NCBI GenBank assembly: GCA_934293575.1
Contig: CAKQYU010000001.1
Coordinates: 124,001 to 188,000, forward strand
Direction: 5' to 3'
Source: an uncultured Lachnospiraceae bacterium
GTDB taxonomy: Bacteria > Bacillota > Clostridia > Lachnospirales > Lachnospiraceae
Length of the DNA: 64,000 nucleotides
Below, piece after piece: positions 27,049 through 35,363 of this stretch. The position numbers and the translations under genes are program-made. The notes under the pieces were generated by a model. That model was not told the DNA's origin and made no database searches. It saw nothing but the letters and a program-made list of their open reading frames with translations. Position 1 is the first letter of the stretch. Every line of letters starts with the position of its first letter.

Positions 27049-28098
27049 ATGGAGAAATATCGTTCATTTTTAAAAGGGTTATTACTGATAAATATGATGT
27101 TAATACTCGTGGTTGCCGTTCTTGGCTTTCGGATGGAAAAAGATGAAACAACCTATGTTTCCGGTAATGTAGGAAAGAAGGTGATACCGGTTGGACAGAC
27201 GGTCGGAATCTATATTAATACGAAGGGGATATTGGTAATTGATACCAGTGAGGTGACAGACAGCGAAGGAAGAAAGCAATATCCTGCTAAAAATAAGCTG
27301 CAATCCGGTGATTATATCTATGCGTTAAACGGTGAAGTTGTCAAAACCAAAAAACAGTTAATTGATAAAATTACAAATTGTGAAGGAAATGACCTTGTTT
27401 TTTCTGTAAAGCGAAATGACAAGGATGTGGATATTAAGATAGAACCGGTGGAGACGGATGTAAATGTTTACAAAGTTGGTATCTGGGTAAGGGATGATCT
27501 GCAAGGGCTTGGAACGGTTACTTATGTAGAGAAGAATCATTTTGCCGCATTGGGACACAGCATTACGGATATGGATACCGGAAAACGGCTGGATGTATCG
27601 GGAGGAGAGATATATCAGGCTGATATTTTCGGGATTGAAAGAGGAAAGGAAGGAGAACCCGGTGAAATCGAAGGGATGATTGCTTATCAGACGGAAAATA
27701 TTGTTGGGCACATTCTGGATAATCAGATTTACGGAATTTACGGAGATATAACGGATGATTATAAGAAAGAAATAGAATTATGTAAACCTGTAGAAATCTG
27801 TGAGGCCTCAAAGGTGAAAAAAGGAAAGGCATATATCCAGTCATATGTCAGTGGAAAAAGAAAACAATACGAGATTGAAATTGTCGATATTCATGTAAAT
27901 GAAAACGGTGACAATGAGATGGAAATTCAGGTTACGGATTCGGATTTGTTATCATTGACCGGTGGAATTGTGCAGGGAATGAGCGGAAGTCCGATTATTC
28001 AGGATGGTAAGCTGGTGGGAGCGGTTACCCATGTGTTTGTCAACGATCCCACAAGAGGATATGGCATCTTTATAGAAGAGATGATGGAGGAAAATTAG
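27049..28098 (+). CDS. spoIVB: SpoIVB peptidase (sporulation checkpoint protease)
   Basis: 349 residues: an N-terminal membrane anchor (about 8-28), a PDZ domain (QSGDYIYALNGEVVKTKKQL), and an S55 serine-peptidase domain with the catalytic His in AALGHSITD and the catalytic Ser in QGMSGSPIIQDG. Made in the forespore, it signals to the mother cell to activate pro-sigma-K. The ATG at 27049 has a nearby GGTGA; upstream TTG and GTG codons at 27037 and 27040 are less likely. Its place between recN and spo0A is conserved. Confidence 0.95.
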   Translation: MEKYRSFLKGLLLINMMLILVVAVLGFRMEKDETTYVSGNVGKKVIPVGQTVGIYINTKGILVIDTSEVTDSEGRKQYPAKNKLQSGDYIYALNGEVVKTKKQLIDKITNCEGNDLVFSVKRNDKDVDIKIEPVETDVNVYKVGIWVRDDLQGLGTVTYVEKNHFAALGHSITDMDTGKRLDVSGGEIYQADIFGIERGKEGEPGEIEGMIAYQTENIVGHILDNQIYGIYGDITDDYKKEIELCKPVEICEASKVKKGKAYIQSYVSGKRKQYEIEIVDIHVNENGDNEMEIQVTDSDLLSLTGGIVQGMSGSPIIQDGKLVGAVTHVFVNDPTRGYGIFIEEMMEEN

Positions 28099-28214
28099 GT
28101 AAACGGGATTCTTTCAAATTGAAAATAATTGAAAATTGGGAAATTGAGGAGAAACTCAATCACATTATTGATGAATATAATATAAAATGTTGAAAAAAAT
28201 ATATTCTTGAATGA

Positions 28215-28254
28215 CAAAATAAAAACATAGGATTTATCTTGTGTTTTTATTTTG
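28215..28254. terminator. 15-pair hairpin downstream of spoIVB
   Basis: CAAAATAAAAACATA (28215-28229) pairs with TGTGTTTTTATTTTG (28240-28254), 14 Watson-Crick pairs and one T-G. The right arm is itself T-rich, so the element could end spoIVB transcription; it would work less well on the other strand. Confidence 0.6.
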
Positions 28255-28262
28255 CGTAAAAA

Positions 28263-28290
28263 TATTTATTGTGATGTATCACAATAAATA
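28263..28290. promoter_or_regulatory. Perfect 28-base dyad (operator candidate)
   Basis: TATTTATTGTGA (28263-28274) and TCACAATAAATA (28279-28290) are exact inverted repeats around TGTA. The core TGTGA-N4-TCACA resembles CRP/FNR-type half-sites at FNR spacing. It lies 122 bases before the first spo0A-like start. Confidence 0.55.
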
Positions 28291-28412
28291 GAAAGAGGAA
28301 AAAGCAAGAATTGTTTTCAGTCAACTTAAATCGTCTCCTTGCATTTGTTAAGATTGTCCATGTAAACGGAAAGGATGGTAAAACATCAAATAAACGAATC
28401 AGGAGGTATCGT

Positions 28413-29207
28413 ATGATTAGTGTAATGATTGGTAATCATGATGAAACCATGCGAAAGAAAACAGAAGACATTGTAAAAAAACAGACACAGTGTCATCTAA
28501 TGGGTACATATGATGTTGGTGACGAGTTATTGTTTCATATTAAGGAGGATGAACCGGATCTGGTTATTTTAAATCCGGTACTGCCACACTTAGATGGGAT
28601 TGGCGTCATTGAAAATATACGAAAGGATGGAAACCTTGATAGAATACGTTTTGTACTGATTGCGGGAGAAAAACAGACAAAAGTATTAAAAGTGTTATCT
28701 AATCGAAAGAATGTCTGCTTTTTGCCATGGGAAAATGACGAGACATCTTTAGAAAAATGTATTTTGGAAGCACCGAATCAAAATGCTGTAAAAAACAAGG
28801 CTCTTCCGGTGGAAGATTTAATTGTAAAGCAGACAAACAGAGAAAAGGATTTGAATTTGCTGGTAACGAAGATGCTGCATGAAATAGGCGTGCCCGCCCA
28901 TATAAAGGGCTATTTATATTTGAGAACGGCAATTCTTATGTCGGTAGAAGATATGGATGTTTTAAATGCGGTCACAAAACAACTGTATCCGGATATCGCA
29001 AGGGAGTACGATACGACCGATACAAGAGTTGAAAGAGCCATTCGTCATGCAATAGAGGTTGCCTGGGAGAGAGGAAACATCGACATGATTCATGATTTGT
29101 TTGGATACACTATTCAGGCAGACAAGGGAAAACCGACAAATTCGGAATTTATTGCATTGATGGCAGACCGGATACGGTTGAGCCAGCCGAAAACTTTAAA
29201 ACAATAA
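28413..29207 (+). CDS. Spo0A-like regulator 1, degenerate receiver domain
   Basis: 264 residues in the usual spo0A place after spoIVB. The C-terminal DNA-binding domain is close to canonical Spo0A (EIGVPAHIKGYLYLR, VERAIRHAIEVAW, KPTNSEFIALMADR). The receiver is not. The phospho-acceptor Asp in the PDLVILxPVLPHLDG segment is Asn54 (AAT at 28572-28574), the acidic pocket is Asn8-His9, and the conserved Lys is not seen. It therefore probably cannot be activated by the standard phosphorelay. An AGGAGG site with 6 bases of spacing fixes the ATG at 28413, so upstream in-frame codons are not used. Confidence 0.9.
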   Translation: MISVMIGNHDETMRKKTEDIVKKQTQCHLMGTYDVGDELLFHIKEDEPDLVILNPVLPHLDGIGVIENIRKDGNLDRIRFVLIAGEKQTKVLKVLSNRKNVCFLPWENDETSLEKCILEAPNQNAVKNKALPVEDLIVKQTNREKDLNLLVTKMLHEIGVPAHIKGYLYLRTAILMSVEDMDVLNAVTKQLYPDIAREYDTTDTRVERAIRHAIEVAWERGNIDMIHDLFGYTIQADKGKPTNSEFIALMADRIRLSQPKTLKQ

Positions 29208-29245
29208 TATGGTCAAAATGGGTTAAAAAGGGGAGAACAATAGCT

Positions 29246-30073
29246 ATGATAGAAAATATGAAAATTTTGGTTGCGGTCAGACAAAAGAATGAAATTACAA
29301 ATGAGATTTTTCACTTTATGAAACGATTTGAATATAAAATTGAAATAACAGAAGAAAAATATACCGATATTGTGAAACAGATTCATAATCTGAATCCGGA
29401 TTTGGTCATTTCAGATATCGGTTTGCATGAGGGAGACGGAATCTCTTTATTACAGGAATGTAAAAAGGAAACCGGGAAGGATATGAAGTTCGTATTTTTA
29501 ACGGATATTACGGCACAGTTGATTATTGATTTGGCATATACGGTTGGAGCGGATTATTATTTTATGTATAATCAGGAACCCAAATTTATTGCCAGAATTT
29601 TAGAGCGGATATTAGAACAGCACTACAATGAAAATCTGCAAAGAAAGCAAAGAGAAGGAATGTCGGATGAACAAAAACAGTTCTTATTTGATTCTGCATT
29701 GGAAAATGATATTACCAAGCTGATTCGTGAAATCGGAATCCCGGCACATATTAAGGGGTATCAGTACATAAGAGAGGGTATTATCATGTCCGTAAAGGAT
29801 CCGGAAATGTTAAATTATATAACAAAATTTTTGTATCCGACCATTGCAAAGAAATACAGAACCACTACAAGTTCCGTAGAACGTGCAATCCGTCATGCGA
29901 TTGAGGTGGCATGGAACAGAGGAAAGTTGGATTCGATGGAGGCATTGTTTGGTTACAATGTGAATTCCGGTAAAGGAAAACCGACGAATTCAGAGTTTAT
30001 CGCTTTATTGGCAGATAAGTTCCGTTTGGAATATCGGATGAAGGGATATGAAATGGAACAATTTACTGCATAA
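29246..30073 (+). CDS. Spo0A-like regulator 2, atypical receiver domain
   Basis: 275 residues, 38 bases after the first copy and clearly homologous to it at the C-terminus (REIGIPAHIKGYQYIR, VERAIRHAIEVAWNRG, KPTNSEFIALLADKF). Here a candidate phospho-acceptor, Asp57 in PDLVISDIG, and a Thr in FVFLTDIT remain. The N-terminal acidic pair is replaced (VAVRQKNE) and the conserved Lys is replaced in YYFMYNQE. The start may be ATG 29246 or 29258. The two are probably co-transcribed. Which, if either, is the master sporulation regulator cannot be told from sequence. Confidence 0.9.
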   Translation: MIENMKILVAVRQKNEITNEIFHFMKRFEYKIEITEEKYTDIVKQIHNLNPDLVISDIGLHEGDGISLLQECKKETGKDMKFVFLTDITAQLIIDLAYTVGADYYFMYNQEPKFIARILERILEQHYNENLQRKQREGMSDEQKQFLFDSALENDITKLIREIGIPAHIKGYQYIREGIIMSVKDPEMLNYITKFLYPTIAKKYRTTTSSVERAIRHAIEVAWNRGKLDSMEALFGYNVNSGKGKPTNSEFIALLADKFRLEYRMKGYEMEQFTA

Positions 30074-30166
30074 ATTTCAAACAAATTAGAAGATTATGGC
30101 TTTTGTTTTAAACACACTTATGATAAAATAACAGAAGTGTTTTAAGTACAAAGGAGAAGTTATATA

Positions 30167-31597
30167 ATGAAAAGGATTGCTTATATCGCATCAGAATGTG
30201 TTCCGTTTATTAAAACTGGTGGGTTAGCAGATGTGGTTGGAACATTACCGAAGATTTTTGATAAATCAGAATATGATGTCAGGATTATTATACCCAATTA
30301 TATGTGCATACCTTCAAAGTATAAAGAAAAATTAAAGTTTATTACTAATTTTCAGATGGATATTGGGGATCGTTCCCAGTACGTTGGAATTATGTATATG
30401 GAATATGAGGGTGTTCCAATTTATTTTATCGATAACGAATATTACTTTAATGGGTTGTCACCGTATAGCGAGGACAAATGGGATATTGAAAAGTTTTGTT
30501 ATTTTTCAAAGGCAGCTTTGGCAATACTGCCGGTTGTTGGTTTTCGCCCGGATATCGTGCATTGTCATGACTGGCAGGCAGGAATGGTTCCGGTTTATTT
30601 GAAAACTTTGTTTGCAGGTAACCCATTTTTTAGCGGAATCCGTTCTATTATGACAATTCATAATTTAAAGTTCCAAGGAAAATGGAGTATTGATCATATC
30701 AAATATTGTTCCGGATTACCGGATTATCTGTTTACGGCGGACAAGCTTGAAATCAACAGTGCAGGCTCCATGTTAAAGGGCGGATTGGTTTATGCCGATA
30801 CGATTACAACCGTAAGTAATACCTATGCATACGAAATCCAGACACCGTATTACGGAGAAGGCTTGGATGGACTGCTGCAGGCAAGACATCAATCCTTGGT
30901 CGGAATTGTGAATGGTATTGATTATGATGTGTACAATCCGGAAAAAGACAAGCATCTGGAAAAAGCATACAACATTAAGAATTTTAGAAAGAACAAAGTA
31001 GCAAATAAGCTTGCATTGCAAAAAGAATTAGGACTTCCGGTTGATAAGAGCCAGTTTGTTCTTGGAATCATATCCAGATTGACCGATCAGAAGGGATTGG
31101 ATTTGGTTGATGCGGTTATGAATGAAATCTGTCAGGATGGAGTACAGTTTGTTGTATTGGGAACCGGTGATCAAAGATATGAGGATATGTTCCGTTATTA
31201 TCAGGGAATTCATCCGGCAAAGGTGAGTGCAAACATTTATTTTTCGGATGCATTGTCCCATAAAATGTACGGTGGATGCGATGCAATCTTAGTACCGTCC
31301 AGATTTGAACCATGTGGTCTGACACAATTGATGGCTTTAAGATATGGTTCGTTACCAATTGTAAGAGAAACCGGTGGATTAAAGGATACCGTTATTCCAT
31401 ACGATGAATATAATCAGAGCGGAACCGGATTTTCGTTTGCAAATTACGATGCACAGGAATTGTTGAATACAATTAATTATGCAAAGGAAGTATTTTATAA
31501 TCATAAAAAAGAATGGGAAGCTATGCAGGTCAGAGCAATGGAACAGGATTATTCATGGAATACTTCGGCAAAGAGATATGAGGATTTATATCGATAA
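30167..31597 (+). CDS. glgA: Glycogen synthase (ADP-glucose type)
   Basis: GT5-family glucosyltransferase that extends alpha-1,4-glucan from ADP-glucose. 476 residues: KTGGLADVVGTLPK near the N-terminus holds the ADP-glucose-binding Lys, SRLTDQKGLDLV opens the second Rossmann domain, and PSRFEPCGLTQLMALRYG carries the catalytic Glu. AAGGAG precedes the ATG. It stands alone: no glgB, glgC, glgD or glgP is beside it. The 93-base gap upstream has an imperfect inverted repeat (ACACTT with AAGTGT) flanking AT-rich -10-like sequence. Confidence 0.95.
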   Translation: MKRIAYIASECVPFIKTGGLADVVGTLPKIFDKSEYDVRIIIPNYMCIPSKYKEKLKFITNFQMDIGDRSQYVGIMYMEYEGVPIYFIDNEYYFNGLSPYSEDKWDIEKFCYFSKAALAILPVVGFRPDIVHCHDWQAGMVPVYLKTLFAGNPFFSGIRSIMTIHNLKFQGKWSIDHIKYCSGLPDYLFTADKLEINSAGSMLKGGLVYADTITTVSNTYAYEIQTPYYGEGLDGLLQARHQSLVGIVNGIDYDVYNPEKDKHLEKAYNIKNFRKNKVANKLALQKELGLPVDKSQFVLGIISRLTDQKGLDLVDAVMNEICQDGVQFVVLGTGDQRYEDMFRYYQGIHPAKVSANIYFSDALSHKMYGGCDAILVPSRFEPCGLTQLMALRYGSLPIVRETGGLKDTVIPYDEYNQSGTGFSFANYDAQELLNTINYAKEVFYNHKKEWEAMQVRAMEQDYSWNTSAKRYEDLYR

Positions 31598-31611
31598 TAT
31601 GTTTAAAAGAC

Positions 31612-31642
31612 GGACGCGGCGGCAATCAGTGCTGACGCGTCT
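31612..31642 (+). other. GC-rich hairpin after glgA
   Basis: GGACGCGGCGGCA (31612-31624) pairs with TGCTGACGCGTCT (31630-31642) over 12 positions with one mismatch and a five-base loop. No T run follows, so it is not a standard terminator. It is unusually GC-rich for this region and may stabilise the glgA 3' end. Confidence 0.5.
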
Positions 31643-31671
31643 TCATTATGTGAATCACAGAGGGAAAGAAT

Positions 31672-33417
31672 ATGGCATTTGATGGAATTGTAGTATCCAA
31701 TATAGTAAGGGACATGAAAGAAAGACTGGTTGGCGGACGGATTTATAAAATATATCAGCCGGAAAATGATGAAATCAATTTAGTAATTAAAAATCAGGGA
31801 ACTACATATCGGATTATGCTAAATGCCAGTGCGACACTGCCATTAGTATATTTTTTATCTGAAAATAAGCAAAATCCGGTTTCGGCACCTAATTTTTGTA
31901 TGCTATTAAGAAAGCATATCGGAAATGGCCGTATCCTTGATGTTGTCCAACCGGATTTTGAACGGATTATTATGATAGAAATTGAACATTTAGACGAAAT
32001 GGGAGATTTGTGCAGGAAGAAACTGATTATCGAGCTGATGGGAAAATACAGCAATATCATCTTTACGGATGATAATGGGAAAATTATAGACGCAATCAAA
32101 CGAATCGGAGCGCAGGTCAGCTCGGTAAGGGAAGTATTGCCGGGGCGGGATTATGAGATGCCTCCAAATGAAAAAGAAAATCCGTTGTTGGTGACAAAGG
32201 AAAGATTTACACAGGTAATTCTTGAAAAACCGATGAGTATCGAAAAAGCAATCTATAGTTCTCTTACCGGTTTTTCAAAGTTAAGTGCACAGCAGCTTTG
32301 TTATCTGGCAAAGGTGGACGGCAATTTCAGTACGGACAGTTTGGCACAAATCAATAAGGACCGGTTGTGGAATTGTTTTACCGATATGTGCCATGCGATT
32401 AAAAACGGAGAATATGAACCGGTTATCGTCTATAAGGGAGAGGAACCGGTTGCCTTCTGGTCACTGCCGTTGACGATGTATGCGGACATGAAATCGCAGA
32501 CATTTGAAGATATTTCCAATCTGTTATCGGTTTTTTATTCGCAAAAGGATAATTACTCAAGAATGCATCAGAAATCGGCGGATTTGCGGAAGGTTCTCTC
32601 GGTTGCGGTGGAAAGAACCTCCAAAAAATATGATTTGTTATGCAGACAGATTAAGGATACGGAAAAAAGGGACAAGTACCGGATTTACGGAGAGTTGTTA
32701 CAGTCATACGGACACGAAGTAAAGCCGGGCGACAAGAATATCACAGTTTTAAATTATTACACCAACGAAGAGGTTACAATTCCGCTTGACGATGAATTGA
32801 CCCCGGTGGAAAATGCAAATAAATATTTTGCAAGATATAATAAATTAAAACGGACATACGAAGCTTCCGTGGTACTTGTAGAGGAGACAAAGGCAATTTT
32901 AAATCAGTTGTTATCCTTACAGCAGAGTATCGAGATTGCAACCACGCAGGCGGATTTGGCAGAGATAAAGGAAGAAATGGTTCTTTCCGGTTTTATAAAA
33001 GCAAAGTCGGCGGCAAAGGGCAATGGAAAGAAAGAAAAAAGCAAACCGTTACATTATATTTCTGCGGATGGTTTCCATATGTATGTGGGAAAAAACAATA
33101 TTCAAAATGAAAAACTGACATTTCAACTGGCAAACGGAAAGGATTTATGGTTCCATGCAAAAGAAATGCCGGGTTCCCATGTCATTGTAAAATTAGAGGG
33201 CGCAGAAGACGTACCGGATGAAACGTATGAACAGGCGGCTCGCCTGGCAGCTTATTATTCCTCAGGGAAAACGAATCCGAAGGTTGAGGTGGATTATACA
33301 AGAAAAGGAAATTTAAAGAAACCACCAAAGTCAGCACCGGGATATGTAATCTATCATACGAATTATTCGATGGTGGCAATTCCGGATATTCATGATATTG
33401 AGGAAGTAAGGGAGTGA
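31672..33417 (+). CDS. rqcH: RqcH (NFACT/Rqc2-family) ribosome quality control factor
   Basis: 581 residues. The N-terminal NFACT-N domain (MAFDGIVVSNIVRDMKE) is followed by a helix-hairpin-helix segment, a coiled coil at roughly 290-430, and the NFACT-R (DUF814) domain with GFHMYVGKNN and DLWFHAKEMPGSHVIVK. In Bacillus, RqcH adds alanine tails to peptides on stalled 50S subunits. Older annotations call this family fibronectin-binding protein. Confidence 0.94.
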   Translation: MAFDGIVVSNIVRDMKERLVGGRIYKIYQPENDEINLVIKNQGTTYRIMLNASATLPLVYFLSENKQNPVSAPNFCMLLRKHIGNGRILDVVQPDFERIIMIEIEHLDEMGDLCRKKLIIELMGKYSNIIFTDDNGKIIDAIKRIGAQVSSVREVLPGRDYEMPPNEKENPLLVTKERFTQVILEKPMSIEKAIYSSLTGFSKLSAQQLCYLAKVDGNFSTDSLAQINKDRLWNCFTDMCHAIKNGEYEPVIVYKGEEPVAFWSLPLTMYADMKSQTFEDISNLLSVFYSQKDNYSRMHQKSADLRKVLSVAVERTSKKYDLLCRQIKDTEKRDKYRIYGELLQSYGHEVKPGDKNITVLNYYTNEEVTIPLDDELTPVENANKYFARYNKLKRTYEASVVLVEETKAILNQLLSLQQSIEIATTQADLAEIKEEMVLSGFIKAKSAAKGNGKKEKSKPLHYISADGFHMYVGKNNIQNEKLTFQLANGKDLWFHAKEMPGSHVIVKLEGAEDVPDETYEQAARLAAYYSSGKTNPKVEVDYTRKGNLKKPPKSAPGYVIYHTNYSMVAIPDIHDIEEVRE

Positions 33418-33421
33418 GTTC

Positions 33422-33450
33422 TTGCTTTTTTTGACAGCTTCGGTTATAAT
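33422..33450 (+). promoter_or_regulatory. Promoter for the yicC-gmk-rpoZ operon
   Basis: TATAAT at 33445-33450 with TTGCTT at 33422-33427, 17 bases apart. A perfect TTGACA at 33431-33436 is only 8 bases from the same TATAAT and cannot serve it. Confidence 0.5.
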
Positions 33451-33522
33451 TTATTAGTTAAATAAACTATCAGAAAAAGATGGATTCTAGTAATTTAGAA
33501 AACAGAAAAGCAGGTAGGAAAA

Positions 33523-34401
33523 ATGATAAAAAGTATGACAGGGTTCGGTCGCGCGGAAAGTGTGACAACAGAACGTAAAATTGTAATTGAGATGAAATCT
33601 GTAAATCACAGATATTGTGATATGAATATCAAGATGCCCAAAAAACTGAATTTTTTTGAATCGGCAATCCGAAACCATTTAAAAAAATATATCGGACGCG
33701 GTAAAATCGATATTTTTATTTCATATGAGGATTATACAGAGAACAACTTATGCGTAAAATATAATCAGGAAATTGCTGCGGAATATGTGAAGTATATTCA
33801 GCAGATGGCAGAAGATTTTTCCTTAAAGAGTGATTTATCCGCAGGAGCGCTTTCCAGATATCCGGAGGTGCTGACGCTAGAGGAACAATCTGAAAATGAG
33901 GATGAGCTTTGGAAAGAAATTGAAGTGATTTTAGATGAAGCAGCCACGAAATTTGTTGAGTCCCGGACAAAAGAGGGTGAGGCATTAAAGTCAGATTTGA
34001 TTGAAAAATTAGACGGAATGATTGAGATGGTGGATTATATCGAGAATGTTTCCCCATCCCTGATTGAATCTTATCGGGAAAGATTAGAGACTAAGGTAGG
34101 AGAGTTGTTGGAAAATTCCGCAATTGATGAGAACTGGATTGCGGCAGAAGTAACAATTTATGCCGATAAAATCTGTGTGGATGAAGAAACCGTCCGCTTA
34201 AGAAGTCATATTGAAAATACAAAGTCAATTCTGTTAGAGGGTGGCAATGTAGGAAGAAAGCTTGATTTTATTGCACAGGAGATGAACAGGGAAGCCAATA
34301 CGATTTTATCAAAAGCAAATTCATTGGATGTGTCGAATAAGGCGATTGACTTAAAAACCGAGATTGAAAAAGTAAGAGAACAAATTCAGAATATTGAGTA
34401 G
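33523..34401 (+). CDS. yicC: YicC-family endoribonuclease
   Basis: 292 residues: MIKSMTGFGRAE at the N-terminus, VNHRYCDMNIKMPK, and the C-terminal KLDFIAQEMNREANTILSKA (DUF1732) are family signatures. YicC proteins have been described as RNA endonucleases. It lies directly before gmk. The small regulator gene remA (DUF370), often found between yicC and gmk in Firmicutes, is absent here. Confidence 0.93.
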   Translation: MIKSMTGFGRAESVTTERKIVIEMKSVNHRYCDMNIKMPKKLNFFESAIRNHLKKYIGRGKIDIFISYEDYTENNLCVKYNQEIAAEYVKYIQQMAEDFSLKSDLSAGALSRYPEVLTLEEQSENEDELWKEIEVILDEAATKFVESRTKEGEALKSDLIEKLDGMIEMVDYIENVSPSLIESYRERLETKVGELLENSAIDENWIAAEVTIYADKICVDEETVRLRSHIENTKSILLEGGNVGRKLDFIAQEMNREANTILSKANSLDVSNKAIDLKTEIEKVREQIQNIE

Positions 34402-34413
34402 AGGGTGAGACAT

Positions 34414-35049
34414 ATGAAGAAAAAGGGTAGTTTGATTGTTGTATCCGGTTTTTCCGGAGTTGGCAAGGGTACGGTTGTAAAAAAACTGGTGGAAAAATAT
34501 AACTACAGTTTATCTGTGTCTGCTACTACAAGGCAGCCTAGACCCGGGGAGGTAGACGGAAAGGATTATTTCTTTAAGTCGGTACCGGAATTTCAAAATC
34601 TGATTGATTACAATGGATTTATTGAATGGGCTCAATATGTGGAAAATTATTATGGAACACCGAGAAAATTCGTAGAAGATGAGATTGCGGCGGGACATAA
34701 TGTAATTTTGGAGATTGAGGTTCAGGGAGCAATGAAAATTAAAGAACAGTATCCGGATGCGGTATTGGTATTTATCACAGCTCCGGACGCACAAAGCCTC
34801 AAAAGACGTTTAGAGGGAAGAGGCACAGAAGACCAGAAAGTAATTGCAAAAAGATTAAAACGGGCATATGAAGAAACCGAGGATATGATTTTTTATGATT
34901 ACTTAGTTGTAAATGATGATTTGGATACTTGCGTTGAAGACGTAAATGCAGTAATATTAGCAGAAGGATTTAAAACATCAAACAACGAAGAATATATTAC
35001 AAAAACAAAGAGTGAATTATTTGATATTCGAAAGGAGATAGTATCATGA
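34414..35049 (+). CDS. gmk: Guanylate kinase
   Basis: 211 residues; phosphorylates GMP to GDP. P-loop SGFSGVGKGTVV near the N-terminus and TTRQPRPGEVDGKDYFF for GMP binding. The ATG at 34414 is preferred over the GTG at 34405, which lies inside the GAGGGTGAG ribosome site. The stop overlaps the rpoZ start in an ATGA. Confidence 0.96.
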   Translation: MKKKGSLIVVSGFSGVGKGTVVKKLVEKYNYSLSVSATTRQPRPGEVDGKDYFFKSVPEFQNLIDYNGFIEWAQYVENYYGTPRKFVEDEIAAGHNVILEIEVQGAMKIKEQYPDAVLVFITAPDAQSLKRRLEGRGTEDQKVIAKRLKRAYEETEDMIFYDYLVVNDDLDTCVEDVNAVILAEGFKTSNNEEYITKTKSELFDIRKEIVS

Positions 35050-35282
35050 TCCATCCATCTTATACAGATTTAATGGAAGTAGTAAACAGTGAGGTTGAAC
35101 CGGGAGAACAGCCGGTAGTACAAAGTCGTTATTCAATTGTTTTGGCAACTGCAAAGCGTGCAAGACAGATTATTGCCGGAGAAGAGCCATTGGTTGAATG
35201 TGACGGTGAAAAACCTTTATCAATAGCAGTTCAGGAACTTTATCAGGGTAAAGTTAAGATTGTTGGCGAAGATGAAGAATAA
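35046..35282 (+). CDS. rpoZ: RNA polymerase omega subunit
   Basis: 78 residues. MIHPSYTDLMEVV and YSIVLATAKRARQI match the omega core that clasps the beta-prime C-terminus. An ATGA overlap with gmk points to translational coupling. A terminator follows directly. Confidence 0.92.
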   Translation: MIHPSYTDLMEVVNSEVEPGEQPVVQSRYSIVLATAKRARQIIAGEEPLVECDGEKPLSIAVQELYQGKVKIVGEDEE

Positions 35283-35290
35283 TGCAGCAT

Positions 35291-35320
35291 ACCCCTCAAG
35301 ATAATATCTTGGGGGTTTTT
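35291..35320 (+). terminator. Terminator after rpoZ
   Basis: ACCCC-T-CAAGAT pairs with ATCTTGGGGGT, 11 pairs with one bulged T, followed by five T. Confidence 0.88.
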
Positions 35321-35363
35321 AATAGTATGTAATTCATGATATTGGTGGAAGGGGATGTCTGTT

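Larger units (their letters stand above)
28099..28412 (+). promoter_or_regulatory. AT-rich control region between spoIVB and the first spo0A-like gene
   Basis: This 314-base gap has no gene. It holds a 6-pair stem at about 28143-28160, a TATAAT hexamer at 28176-28181 without a clear -35, a long hairpin at 28215-28254, a perfect dyad at 28263-28290, and the AGGAGG site at 28401-28406. No Spo0A box (TTCGACA or TGTCGAA) and no clear sigma-H promoter were found. Confidence 0.6.

Noticed and set aside
28263..28290. Dyad as a Rex or classical CRP site
   Set aside because: Both have 6 bases between TTGTGA/TGTGA and TCACA(A); here the spacing is 4. Kept only as an operator candidate of unknown type.
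33431..33450. TTGACA and TATAAT before yicC as one promoter
   Set aside because: Only 8 bases separate them. The TTGCTT at 33422 has the correct 17-base spacing.
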